Positions 16,287 through 23,876 of a DNA stretch of 24,475 nucleotides are shown one piece after another. Below the pieces are notes generated by a model. It worked only from the letters and a program-made list of their open reading frames with translations, did not search any database and was not told the origin of the DNA. The stretch is from Candidatus Sumerlaeota bacterium (GTDB lineage: Bacteria > Sumerlaeota > Sumerlaeia > JADFCT01), in contig JADFCT010000012.1 of NCBI GenBank assembly GCA_017161665.1, positions 1 through 24,475 on the forward strand, read 5' to 3'. A program made the position numbers and the translations under genes. The number at the start of each line of letters is the position of its first letter. Within the stretch, counting starts at the first letter, position 1.

Positions 16287-17108
16287 ATGTCGGATGGCCT
16301 TCCTACTGCTATTCTGCAAAAACGAGAGCGGCTCATTGAGCGCATTAAAGCATATGGTTCGGTTTTGGTCGCCGTATCAGGCGGTGTGGACAGCGGAGTC
16401 TTGCTCAAGGCGGCCACGTTGGCCTTGGGGCCGGAGCGCGCCCAGGGGGTTTGCCTGGCAGGGGATATTTTCCCGGCCCGCGAACATACGGTCGCGGAAC
16501 AAATGGCGGCAGAGCATGGGCTTACGTTGCGCGTTCTGAATTTATCGCCCATCGACGAGGAGACCTTCAAAAACAATCCCGTCGATCGGTGTTATCACTG
16601 CAAGACCTATCTGTTCACCCAGTTGGTGGATACCGCCCGGGCCGAAGGATTCGCCGCGGTTCTGGAGGGAACGAACCTGGATGATCTGGGCGATCACCGG
16701 CCGGGGATGCGCGCCGTCCAGGAACTCGGTGTGCAATCGCCCTTGCGCGACGCCGAACTCCACAAATCCGAGATACGGGCCATCGCCCGCGATTGGGGAT
16801 TGGGCAATTGGGATGAGCCATCGGCGGCGTGTCTGGCCTCGCGGGTCCCGTTCGATAATCCCATTGATCGAGAGAGCCTGGCCCGGATTGACAAGGGCGA
16901 GGAATATCTGATCCATACCTGGGGGTTGCGGTGTGTTCGCGTTCGATATGACGGCATGACCGCCCGTATCGAAACGACCGTGGAGGACCTGCCCCGGCTG
17001 GTGGAGTCGGAGGCGCGGGAAGCGATTCTGGCTGAATTCGAGCGACTGGGTTTTCGATTTGTGGCATTGGATTTGAAAGGCTATCGGACAGGCAGTTTGA
17101 ACCCATGA
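16287..17108 (+). CDS. larE: ATP-dependent sacrificial sulfur transferase LarE
   Basis: LarE gives up a cysteine sulfur to the pyridinium ring during synthesis of the nickel-pincer nucleotide cofactor of lactate racemase and related enzymes. This 273-residue protein has the PP-loop SGGVDS (31-36), RCYHCK (101-106), GTNLDD (128-133), and PSAACLASRVP (178-188). Cys182 sits where the sacrificial cysteine of the Lactobacillus enzyme is found. Cys216 (LRCVRVRY) lies in the C-terminal part, where some LarE proteins carry further cluster-binding cysteines. The frame opens at 16182, but ATG 16287 is preceded by GGGGGA about 6 bases upstream and starts like the family. No larA, larB or larC is in the window. 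The stop overlaps the ATG of the next gene (ATGA, 17105-17108), so the two are translationally coupled. Confidence 0.9.
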   Translation: MSDGLPTAILQKRERLIERIKAYGSVLVAVSGGVDSGVLLKAATLALGPERAQGVCLAGDIFPAREHTVAEQMAAEHGLTLRVLNLSPIDEETFKNNPVDRCYHCKTYLFTQLVDTARAEGFAAVLEGTNLDDLGDHRPGMRAVQELGVQSPLRDAELHKSEIRAIARDWGLGNWDEPSAACLASRVPFDNPIDRESLARIDKGEEYLIHTWGLRCVRVRYDGMTARIETTVEDLPRLVESEAREAILAEFERLGFRFVALDLKGYRTGSLNP

Positions 17109-18865
17109 GATGGCCCCATTCACTCAATCGGCGAATGATTCTTGTCGCATGGATGGGGACGGTCCTGCTGGTTTGTGGACGATCGACAGGGGCTCAATCG
17201 GTTTCGATCCCGTCGCGTTTAGACCTGCGTCTGTCGGCCGGGAGCACCAGCACGGTCCTGCTTTCCGTGAGAAGTCTGACAACCGACTCTGTGCGCTGGA
17301 CGCTCAGTGAACGATCAGATACGGCCTTTGTCGCGTCGCCACCCTTATCTGACGAGACGGTGGCGTTGGCGGCTGATGCGGACGCCCGTCGCCGGACGGT
17401 TCCCGCGCCGATTCATTGGAATCGCCCACATGAACCCAATACATTAATCGTGCGATTTCGCGACGGAGCCCGGGCGCGATCCACTGCCCATAAGGTGGTG
17501 GGCCGTGGCGTCCGGATTTCCCGTTCCTATCGATCGTTTCCCGCTGACGTGGCGCGCATTGCGCCGGGACAGGCCATCCGGGAAATTGCGGAGCGGTATC
17601 GCAACCATCCCGATGTTTTATATGTTTCACCCAATTATCGTCTTCGGCTTTCGAATGACGTGACGCCACCGCCCGAGCCGAACGATCCCAGTTATGGCTT
17701 GCAATGGCATTTGGAAGCCCAGAACGATGCCGATATTGACGCGCCGGAGGGGTGGGCCGTCACCCATTCCGCCGAACAGGTAACGATAGCCATTGTGGAC
17801 TCCGGGATTGATCTCGATCACCCCGATCTCGAAGATAATTTGTGGGCAAATCCTCTGGAAATCCAAGGCGTGCCGGGTGTGGATGATGATGGCAACGGAA
17901 TCGTGGACGATATTCACGGCGCGACCTGGACGAATTTTGACGGAACGCCGACGGGGACGCCGCCGGACGACGGGCACGGGCATGGAACGCATGTGGCCGG
18001 TATTGCCGGCGCGAGGGGGGACAATGCGACCGGAACCGTTGGCGTCTGCTGGCGGACACGCCTCATGGCGCTCAAAGTCATCAAGGACAATGGCGACGGC
18101 TACGATACGGATGCCATTGCGGCTATTGAATACGCGATCCAAATGGGCGCGCGTCTGATCAATGCGTCCTGGGGGGGGGCGGAGGCCACGCCCGCTTTGC
18201 GGGATGTCATCGCCGCCGCTGGGGACCGTGGCATTCTTTTGATCGCCGCTGCGGGGAACGACCGCTGGGACAACGATGAAAACGATCATTATCCCAGCAA
18301 TTTCGACCTCGACAATGTGATCGCTGTGGGCTCAACGGACTCACGGGACGGACGGTATTTTACCAGTAACTGGGGCCCGCTCACCGTGGATTTGGCCGCG
18401 CCCGGCGCCGGCATTTACAGTACGACCAACAATCAGACGTATCGTTATCTCAGCGGCACATCCATGGCGACTCCTATGGTGACAGGGGCGGCTGCCCTAC
18501 TGATGGATCGTGCGCCCGAGGCGACCGTTTTGGAAATTCGTCACTGGCTTTTGGACAGTGTCGATGTCCTGGACGGATGGGAGAATTTCTCCGTTTCGGA
18601 AGGTCGATTGAATGTGGGCCGGGCCTTGGCGTTTGTTACGATTCCCTGGTTGGAGCCGGCTTGGCGTTCCGGCGAGTTGGGCGGGGAAGAAACGGCGTTG
18701 ATTCCATTGCGTATCGACACACAGGGGCGTGTCCCGGGAGAGCGATTGGAAGGGCGACTGGTCTGGGCCCGGACCGATTCCGATGAGCGGGTCATCATTT
18801 CTGTGCAACTGACGGTGGAGGAGCCGGGCGAGAAACCGTTCGCGTCTCAATGGCTTGTTTTTTAG
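17105..18865 (+). CDS. Secreted S8 (subtilisin-like) serine peptidase
   Basis: This is a 586-residue extracellular subtilase. An N-terminal signal peptide (hydrophobic about 11-24, STGA before cleavage) is followed by a beta-rich stretch. A pro-region (about 110-180) resembles the fervidolysin/inhibitor-I9 type, beginning NTLIVRFRDG and ending YVSPNYRL. Catalytic residues are Asp232 in IAIVDSGIDLDHP, His296 in GHGHGTHVAG, Asn385 in AAAGND and Ser453 in LSGTSMATP. A Ca-binding-like Asp-rich insert (259-269, VDDDGNGIVDD) precedes the His block. The C-terminal 110 residues are beta-rich and unassigned. It starts inside larE (ATGA overlap). Codons 356-358 of the SWGG motif include a 9-G run (18171-18179). 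It is a canonical subtilase, unlike the peptidase at 3218-6079. Confidence 0.9.
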   Translation: MRWPHSLNRRMILVAWMGTVLLVCGRSTGAQSVSIPSRLDLRLSAGSTSTVLLSVRSLTTDSVRWTLSERSDTAFVASPPLSDETVALAADADARRRTVPAPIHWNRPHEPNTLIVRFRDGARARSTAHKVVGRGVRISRSYRSFPADVARIAPGQAIREIAERYRNHPDVLYVSPNYRLRLSNDVTPPPEPNDPSYGLQWHLEAQNDADIDAPEGWAVTHSAEQVTIAIVDSGIDLDHPDLEDNLWANPLEIQGVPGVDDDGNGIVDDIHGATWTNFDGTPTGTPPDDGHGHGTHVAGIAGARGDNATGTVGVCWRTRLMALKVIKDNGDGYDTDAIAAIEYAIQMGARLINASWGGAEATPALRDVIAAAGDRGILLIAAAGNDRWDNDENDHYPSNFDLDNVIAVGSTDSRDGRYFTSNWGPLTVDLAAPGAGIYSTTNNQTYRYLSGTSMATPMVTGAAALLMDRAPEATVLEIRHWLLDSVDVLDGWENFSVSEGRLNVGRALAFVTIPWLEPAWRSGELGGEETALIPLRIDTQGRVPGERLEGRLVWARTDSDERVIISVQLTVEEPGEKPFASQWLVF

Positions 18866-18880
18866 ATCCGGCGCCATGCC

Positions 18881-18910
18881 TTGACACATCTCACCCCAGA
18901 CCATTATGGT
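18881..18910 (+). promoter_or_regulatory. Sigma-70-type promoter of the kdsC-like gene
   Basis: A perfect TTGACA (18881-18886) and TATGGT (18905-18910, 4 of 6) are 18 bp apart, 51 bp before the ATG at 18962. This suggests the gene is transcribed separately from the larE-subtilase pair. Confidence 0.55.
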
Positions 18911-18961
18911 CTTACCGCCATGCGCGCGTCACTAACCCCGAAACGACCAATGGAGGACTCT

Positions 18962-19507
18962 ATGCTGGAGCAGGCCGAACTGAAGGAAAAAATGAAACCG
19001 ATCAAGATGATCGTCCTGGATGTCGACGGCGTCATGACCAACGGCAGTGTGATTCTCAACAAAACGGACGAATATAAGTTTTTCAGCGCTTTGGATGGCC
19101 ATGGGATTCGTATGCTGGTCCGTAATGGTATCCGAGTCGCAATTATTACGGGCCGCCGGTCTTGCGCCGTGGAGCGGCGGGCGAGCGAGTTGGGGGTCGA
19201 GCCGGAAGATCTATATCAGGATGCGAAACTGAAATTGCCCTGCTTCAAGGAGTTGCTTGCACGGAGAGGTTTGTCGAAAGAACAAGTCGCTTTTATGGGC
19301 GATGACGTGGTGGATTTGCCGCCCATGCGCCATTCCGGGTTGGCCGTCGCGGCGCCGGATGCTGTGGATGAAGTATTGGAATATGCGGACTATGTGACCC
19401 GTCGCGCCGGTGGCAACGGCGCGGTGCGTGAACTGGGCGATATGATTCTCAAAGCCCAAGGGAAATGGGAACATGAAATGAAACGGTACATGGAAGATCC
19501 GGAATAA
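18962..19507 (+). CDS. kdsC: KdsC-type HAD phosphatase (Kdo-8-phosphate phosphatase)
   Basis: KdsC hydrolyses 3-deoxy-D-manno-octulosonate 8-phosphate to Kdo in the cytoplasm, a step of lipopolysaccharide synthesis. The 181-residue length fits. Motif I is LDVDGVMTNG, with Asp20 the nucleophile and Asp22 the acid/base. Motif II is TGRR (63-66), motif IV GDDVVD (113-118), and the C-terminal RRAGGNGAVRE (147-157) is a KdsC hallmark. The usual QGxxDK stretch reads QDAKLK (86-91), a deviation. The start is ATG 18962 with GGAGG 5 bases upstream; the longer frame from 18881 overlaps the promoter. It has its own promoter (18881) and terminator (19533). A related HAD sugar phosphatase or the phosphatase half of a NeuA-type pathway are less likely alternatives. 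Confidence 0.8.
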   Translation: MLEQAELKEKMKPIKMIVLDVDGVMTNGSVILNKTDEYKFFSALDGHGIRMLVRNGIRVAIITGRRSCAVERRASELGVEPEDLYQDAKLKLPCFKELLARRGLSKEQVAFMGDDVVDLPPMRHSGLAVAAPDAVDEVLEYADYVTRRAGGNGAVRELGDMILKAQGKWEHEMKRYMEDPE

Positions 19508-19532
19508 AACCAGCCCAAGACCTTCCGCAAGG

Positions 19533-19573
19533 CCGTCTGTGGGGGCTTTTGCCTGCCGCAGGCGGTTTTTTTT
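19533..19573 (+). terminator. Rho-independent terminator of the kdsC-like gene
   Basis: CCGTCTGTGG (19533-19542) pairs with CCGCAGGCGG (19556-19565) over 10 bp including two G-U pairs. The loop has 13 bases and T8 follows (19566-19573). The T-run overlaps the stop codon of the convergent gene (19572-19574). The stem cannot serve the other strand well, as no T-run follows there. Confidence 0.85.
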
Positions 19574-20159
19574 ATGATCGGGTGGCCTCGATGACGCGTT
19601 CTTCCGTGATAATCATGGGAATGGGAATATCCCATGACTCTTGTGGCAGGGCTTTGACAATCTGCCATTCATAGGCAAGGGCGATGAGGGGCGCCTTGGG
19701 AGCGACTCTTTTCAAAAACCGATCATAATACCCTCCGCCCTGACCGAGTCGCTCGCCCTGCTCCGTAAAAAGAACCCCCGGAACAATGTGCAGTGCGATG
19801 GCGGTCGGATCTTCCACCGCGGGGAGGGTCGCCAGCGGCTCCAGAATGCCGAAGGAACCTAATCGCAGGTCGCGGTCAACGTCCTGGATTTCCACTGCCT
19901 CCATCTGAGGGGATGGGGGGGCGAGGCGGGGAATAAACAGCTGCTTCTCCTGGGCGAACCACTGGCGAATAAGCGCGTGGGTGTCTACTTCCCCCTGGCA
20001 GGAGATGTAGGTCATGATGGATATCGCCTGCTGGATGGCGGGGATGCGGTCCAGCCGTTCACGAATGGCGCGGTCTTTGGGCTCGCGTTCGTGAGGCGGA
20101 ATGGCCTTGCGGCGCAGAATGGCCTGCTGACGCAATTTCTTTTTCAGCACTGTCGTCAT
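19572..20159 (-). CDS. 5-formyltetrahydrofolate cyclo-ligase (MTHFS)
   Basis: This enzyme uses ATP to convert 5-formyl-THF to 5,10-methenyl-THF in cytoplasmic one-carbon metabolism. The 195-residue length is typical. An N-terminal KKKLRQQAILRRK helix (6-18) precedes YISCQGEVDT (51-60). FGILEP (103-108) and the nucleotide-binding signature LGQGGGYYDRFL (138-149) are the family marks. ATG 20159 has AGGA 7 bases upstream. It lies 28 bp downstream of the histidine kinase gene on the same strand and is probably cotranscribed. Its stop overlaps the T-run of the convergent kdsC terminator. Confidence 0.92.
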   Translation of the reverse strand: MTTVLKKKLRQQAILRRKAIPPHEREPKDRAIRERLDRIPAIQQAISIMTYISCQGEVDTHALIRQWFAQEKQLFIPRLAPPSPQMEAVEIQDVDRDLRLGSFGILEPLATLPAVEDPTAIALHIVPGVLFTEQGERLGQGGGYYDRFLKRVAPKAPLIALAYEWQIVKALPQESWDIPIPMIITEERVIEATRS

Positions 20160-20187
20160 GATCGTTTCCTGTGGGGGGGATTCACGG

Positions 20188-22284
20188 TCAATCGGCTTCC
20201 TGGCGTTTCGTCATGGCATCCGCCCGAACCAATGGAATTTGAAGCGTAAACGAGGCGCCCCCCTCGGGGCGATTCCGGGGGATGATTTTTCCCTGGTGGA
20301 AGTCTTCAATGATGGTTCGGACCCAGTCCAGTCCAAGGCCTTCGCCACCTCCCTCGCCACGGGTGTCGCTTTTGGTTGTGACGCCCAGCGATAAAATATC
20401 CCGCAACCGTTGATCCGGAATGAGCTCGCCTTGAGGGTCACGGATGCCAGGACCGGTGTCTGCGACGGTGAGGATCAACTGATAGGGGTGGGGTTGCATC
20501 TCGCGTCGGACACTGAGCACGATTTCATCGGTTTCCGTTTGGGCGGCGGAGGTCAATCCGCGTTTGCGGTCTTCGAACTGAATGGCCTCCAGTGAATTGG
20601 TCATGAGATTGAAAAGGCACAGGCGGATGAGTCGGGGCTCAACCATGGCGACCGGATCCTCGTCGGCCATTTCGGTTCGGATGTGGATACGGGTCGAAGT
20701 GGAGTAGGCGAAAAGTTCGGCGATGTTTTTGACAAGGTCGTTGATGTGAACTTGTTCGTATTGTGGCGTGCGGACATATCCAAACGAGCGATAGAGATTG
20801 ACGATTTCCTGGAGGAACTGGGTGTTTTTCAGGAGGGCTTCCAACGCCTCTGTGAAGATCTGGCGGCGGGGGTCGTCACCGTTCTCCGGAGTCAGGTCTG
20901 CTTGAGTCTGAAGAAAGTTTCGCACGGCAATGAGGTCGAGTTTACTGGTGGCGATGATGTTGGTCAGGTCATGGCCCAAGTGACGGGCAATGTTGATATT
21001 GGCTTCACTGCGCTGTCGCGCAATGGAGCGCCGGAGTCCCTGCCGTTCAATCAGTGATCGGCGTGTTTCACGAACGGCGCGTTCGAACAGGTTCACGACC
21101 AGCGGTGGTGGATGGAGGCGTTCGGCCTGCGGTCCGGCGACGGCCAGAATGACATTGTCCGGTTCGCCGGGAATCACCGGTGGGAGAAGGGCGCACATGG
21201 CTAGCGCGGCGCGCCCTTGGGAGGCGTGAAGTTCGATCAGGTCGATGGCCCCTTGGTTTCGTTTGAGGGGGGCGATGGCGGCCTGGAGGGACTGGGGCGA
21301 CAGTGTCTCAATGAGTGAAAAGAGGCTTTCAGGGGTGGTGGGGGAGGCGCCCAGCAAGGTATAAGTGGGGGTGTCGGGCGTGCCGCCGGGCTTGAGAATC
21401 CAGACGGCGGCGTACTCGAAAAATTGAACCATGGCGCGACAGATCTGATGCTGCACCTCATAGCGTTCGTAGTTTTCGCCCTTTTGTGGAATTGAGCGAA
21501 TGGATTCCTCCAAGCGCATCAGCAGGGCGTCACAGGCCACCTGATTATAGGCGCGCTCCATTGTGGTGCGCGCGCGCCGGAGCACGGCGGGGATGGCGTC
21601 CTGATGGGCCTTGAGGGCGGCGGTCACGTTGCGGATGGGGAGAAGGGCGAAATAAAACAGGGCGATGAAGAGAATCGTAATGGCGGCGATGCTGCCCAGG
21701 ATGCGGGGCCGATGTTTCCGGGTAATGGCTGCGATCTGGGGATCGTTGAGCGGATTGGTGTATCGAACGGTGATCTGGCCGATGGTGTTGAGATTTCCCT
21801 GTCGCGTGATCGGCACACTATAAGAATGTTTGAAATTCCAGATGACCGTATTTTCCCAGGACCGACGTTCCCGGATTTTCTCCGGTCGGGAGGCCTTGAG
21901 GATCTCCTGGGCCCGGATGTCCGATACGGCGATCTCATAGACCGGGCTGTCGCTTTCGACAATGTCCTGGATCCGTTCAAGGAGATTTTGGCGGACGCGC
22001 GCGATTTCTTTTTTTTCTTTTTCGGGATCATAATCCGGGCGCGGGCCGGAGAGAACGCGGACGGAGCCTTGCCAAATCTGACCAATATCAAATCCCTGAA
22101 CTTCGCGATCATTGAGTTTGCAATATTCGGCTTTGGCGTTGCTCAGGTTCGCGCGATCGGTGATGTAAATCACTCCCAACAGGGCGAACCCATACAGAAT
22201 CAGGGAGATGAGGATCAGAAAGTTGGAACGGATCAAAGATGGCATCATTGAAGGGCCCGCCTGGAGAATTGCCGCAACCAGCAT
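20188..22284 (-). CDS. Membrane sensor histidine kinase with GAF-like domain
   Basis: This 698-residue kinase has two transmembrane segments (about 21-42 and 194-216) enclosing a periplasmic sensor region of about 150 residues with no recognised fold. A cytoplasmic segment (about 270-410) looks GAF-like. The catalytic core holds the H-box IARHLGHDLTNIIA (phosphorylated His438), N-box LFNLMTNSLEA (Asn563), G1 DTGPGI (609-614), a DILSLGVTTKSD segment (629-640) and G2 GEGLGLDWV (648-656). ATG 22284 is annotated; ATG 22248 is an alternative and both keep TM1. The stop is 28 bp before the MTHFS gene. No response regulator is in the window, so it is an orphan or its partner is elsewhere. A T8 run (22009-22016) encodes a Lys-rich stretch at about 89-92. 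Confidence 0.88.
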   Translation of the reverse strand: MLVAAILQAGPSMMPSLIRSNFLILISLILYGFALLGVIYITDRANLSNAKAEYCKLNDREVQGFDIGQIWQGSVRVLSGPRPDYDPEKEKKEIARVRQNLLERIQDIVESDSPVYEIAVSDIRAQEILKASRPEKIRERRSWENTVIWNFKHSYSVPITRQGNLNTIGQITVRYTNPLNDPQIAAITRKHRPRILGSIAAITILFIALFYFALLPIRNVTAALKAHQDAIPAVLRRARTTMERAYNQVACDALLMRLEESIRSIPQKGENYERYEVQHQICRAMVQFFEYAAVWILKPGGTPDTPTYTLLGASPTTPESLFSLIETLSPQSLQAAIAPLKRNQGAIDLIELHASQGRAALAMCALLPPVIPGEPDNVILAVAGPQAERLHPPPLVVNLFERAVRETRRSLIERQGLRRSIARQRSEANINIARHLGHDLTNIIATSKLDLIAVRNFLQTQADLTPENGDDPRRQIFTEALEALLKNTQFLQEIVNLYRSFGYVRTPQYEQVHINDLVKNIAELFAYSTSTRIHIRTEMADEDPVAMVEPRLIRLCLFNLMTNSLEAIQFEDRKRGLTSAAQTETDEIVLSVRREMQPHPYQLILTVADTGPGIRDPQGELIPDQRLRDILSLGVTTKSDTRGEGGGEGLGLDWVRTIIEDFHQGKIIPRNRPEGGASFTLQIPLVRADAMTKRQEAD

Positions 22285-22463
22285 GTCATCGCCTGGCGAC
22301 CATACGCGCCGGACCCTGGTGACGCAATGGCTTTGCCATGAGAGAGTCGGGAGATATTCGGCCGATTGCCGTTTTTATTTCTTGCATGGATCGCCCGATT
22401 GAGGGATTCTAAACTCTATATGATGGCGTTTCATGCACTTTGTTTTGAGAGGTGAATACTACC

Positions 22464-23825
22464 ATGCGCTCGATTGACAGAAGACAATTCATAAAGAAAA
22501 CGGGTTGGGCCATCGCCGGCGCCGCAGGCGCTCCGCTTTTTGTCCCTGCTTCGGCATTGGGCCGGGATGGCGGTGTGGCGCCCAGCGAACGGATCACGAT
22601 GGGATGTATCGGCCTTGGCGGGCAGGGTACGCATAATATGCGGGCTTTCCTCCAGAATCCGGCCATGCAGATTGTCGCGTTATGTGACGTGGAAAAGGAA
22701 TCGAATCGATACCGCGGCGCCACGTTCGGACTCGAGCCGGCCCGTCGGGTGGTCAACGAGTATTACGGCAAGAACAAGCCGTCCGGCTCCTGGGAGGGCC
22801 CGGATTTGTACTCCGATTTCCGTGAGCTGGTGGCTCGGCAGGATATCGATACCGTTACGGTATGCACGCCCGATCACTGGCATGGGGTCATTGCCGCCAT
22901 GGCGGCCACATCGGGTAAGGACATCTATTGTGAAAAGCCATTGACCAACACGGTCGCAGAAGGGCGGGCGGTGTGCGACGCCGTCCAGCGGCATGGTCGT
23001 GTCCTTCAAACCGGCAGTCATGAACGATCGGGCGGCAATGCCCGGTTCGCTTGTGAGTTGGTGCGCAATGGCCGGATCGGCAAGCTGCATACGGTTCGGA
23101 TCAATCTGCCCGTCGATGAAGCGCACCACAACGAGGTGAAAGCCCTGACGCAACCGCAACCGATCACCGCTCCGCCTGAGACGCTGGACTATGATATGTG
23201 GATGGGGCCCACGCCAGTGGCGCCATACATCGAAAAACGGGTCCACTTCTGGTGGCGCTTCGTGCTGGACTTCGGGGGTGGGGAAATGACCGACCGCGGC
23301 GTCCATGTGATTGACCTGGCTCAGCTGGGACTGGACGCGGACAAAACCGGTCCGATTGAATATGACGCTTGGGGCCGGGCGCCGGAGGAAGGCATCTATA
23401 ACGTCTGCATGGAATTTGGCTTCGAGTGCAAGTATGCCAACGGCGTGCGCATGATCGGCACAAACGAAGGTCCCCGCGGATTGAAGTTCGAGGGGACGGA
23501 CGGGTGGGTGTTCATCCATATTCATGGTGGACGCCTGGAAGCCGAACCCGCCTCGCTCTTGAAGGAAATCATTTATCCCAATGAAATCCATGTCGGGCGG
23601 AGTCCCGGACACCATCAGAACTTTATCGACGCCGTCAAGACGCGGGGCGAAACCGTGGCGACGGCCGAGACGGGACATCGGACAGCCACGCTTTGTCATT
23701 TGTTGAATATTTCCATGCAGTTGGGGCGGCCTCTGAAGTGGGATCCGGTGGAGGAGAACGTGATCGGGGATGATCGGGCCAACGCCATGCTGGCGCGTCC
23801 GATGCGGAGTCCCTGGCGAATTTGA
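22464..23825 (+). CDS. Tat-exported Gfo/Idh/MocA family oxidoreductase
   Basis: This 453-residue protein is an NAD(P)-dependent sugar or cyclitol oxidoreductase. Its N-terminus carries a twin-arginine signal (IDRRQFIKK with Arg6-Arg7, then a hydrophobic stretch to about 32), so it is folded before export. The Rossmann motif is GLGGQG (50-55). CTPDHWH (134-140) and CEKPLT (156-161) are family signatures, the latter holding the catalytic Lys. The C-terminal beta-sheet domain follows (about 180-453). ATG 22464 is chosen over GTG 22452 because a GAGAGGTGA site sits 8 bases upstream. This architecture is very common in PVC-type and Hydrogenedentota-like bacteria, where many paralogs occur. It is followed 51 bp later by a HEAT-repeat exported protein, probably in one operon. 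Substrate unknown. Confidence 0.9.
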   Translation: MRSIDRRQFIKKTGWAIAGAAGAPLFVPASALGRDGGVAPSERITMGCIGLGGQGTHNMRAFLQNPAMQIVALCDVEKESNRYRGATFGLEPARRVVNEYYGKNKPSGSWEGPDLYSDFRELVARQDIDTVTVCTPDHWHGVIAAMAATSGKDIYCEKPLTNTVAEGRAVCDAVQRHGRVLQTGSHERSGGNARFACELVRNGRIGKLHTVRINLPVDEAHHNEVKALTQPQPITAPPETLDYDMWMGPTPVAPYIEKRVHFWWRFVLDFGGGEMTDRGVHVIDLAQLGLDADKTGPIEYDAWGRAPEEGIYNVCMEFGFECKYANGVRMIGTNEGPRGLKFEGTDGWVFIHIHGGRLEAEPASLLKEIIYPNEIHVGRSPGHHQNFIDAVKTRGETVATAETGHRTATLCHLLNISMQLGRPLKWDPVEENVIGDDRANAMLARPMRSPWRI

Positions 23826-23876
23826 TGTGCCGGTTGGTCTGCCGCTTTCCGGTTTGAATCGTGAGGAGATAAAACG

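Noticed and set aside
17174..17181. Lipobox in the second subtilase (Cys24)
   Set aside because: The residue before Cys is Val (LLVCG), not Ala/Gly/Ser; a signal peptidase I signal fits better.
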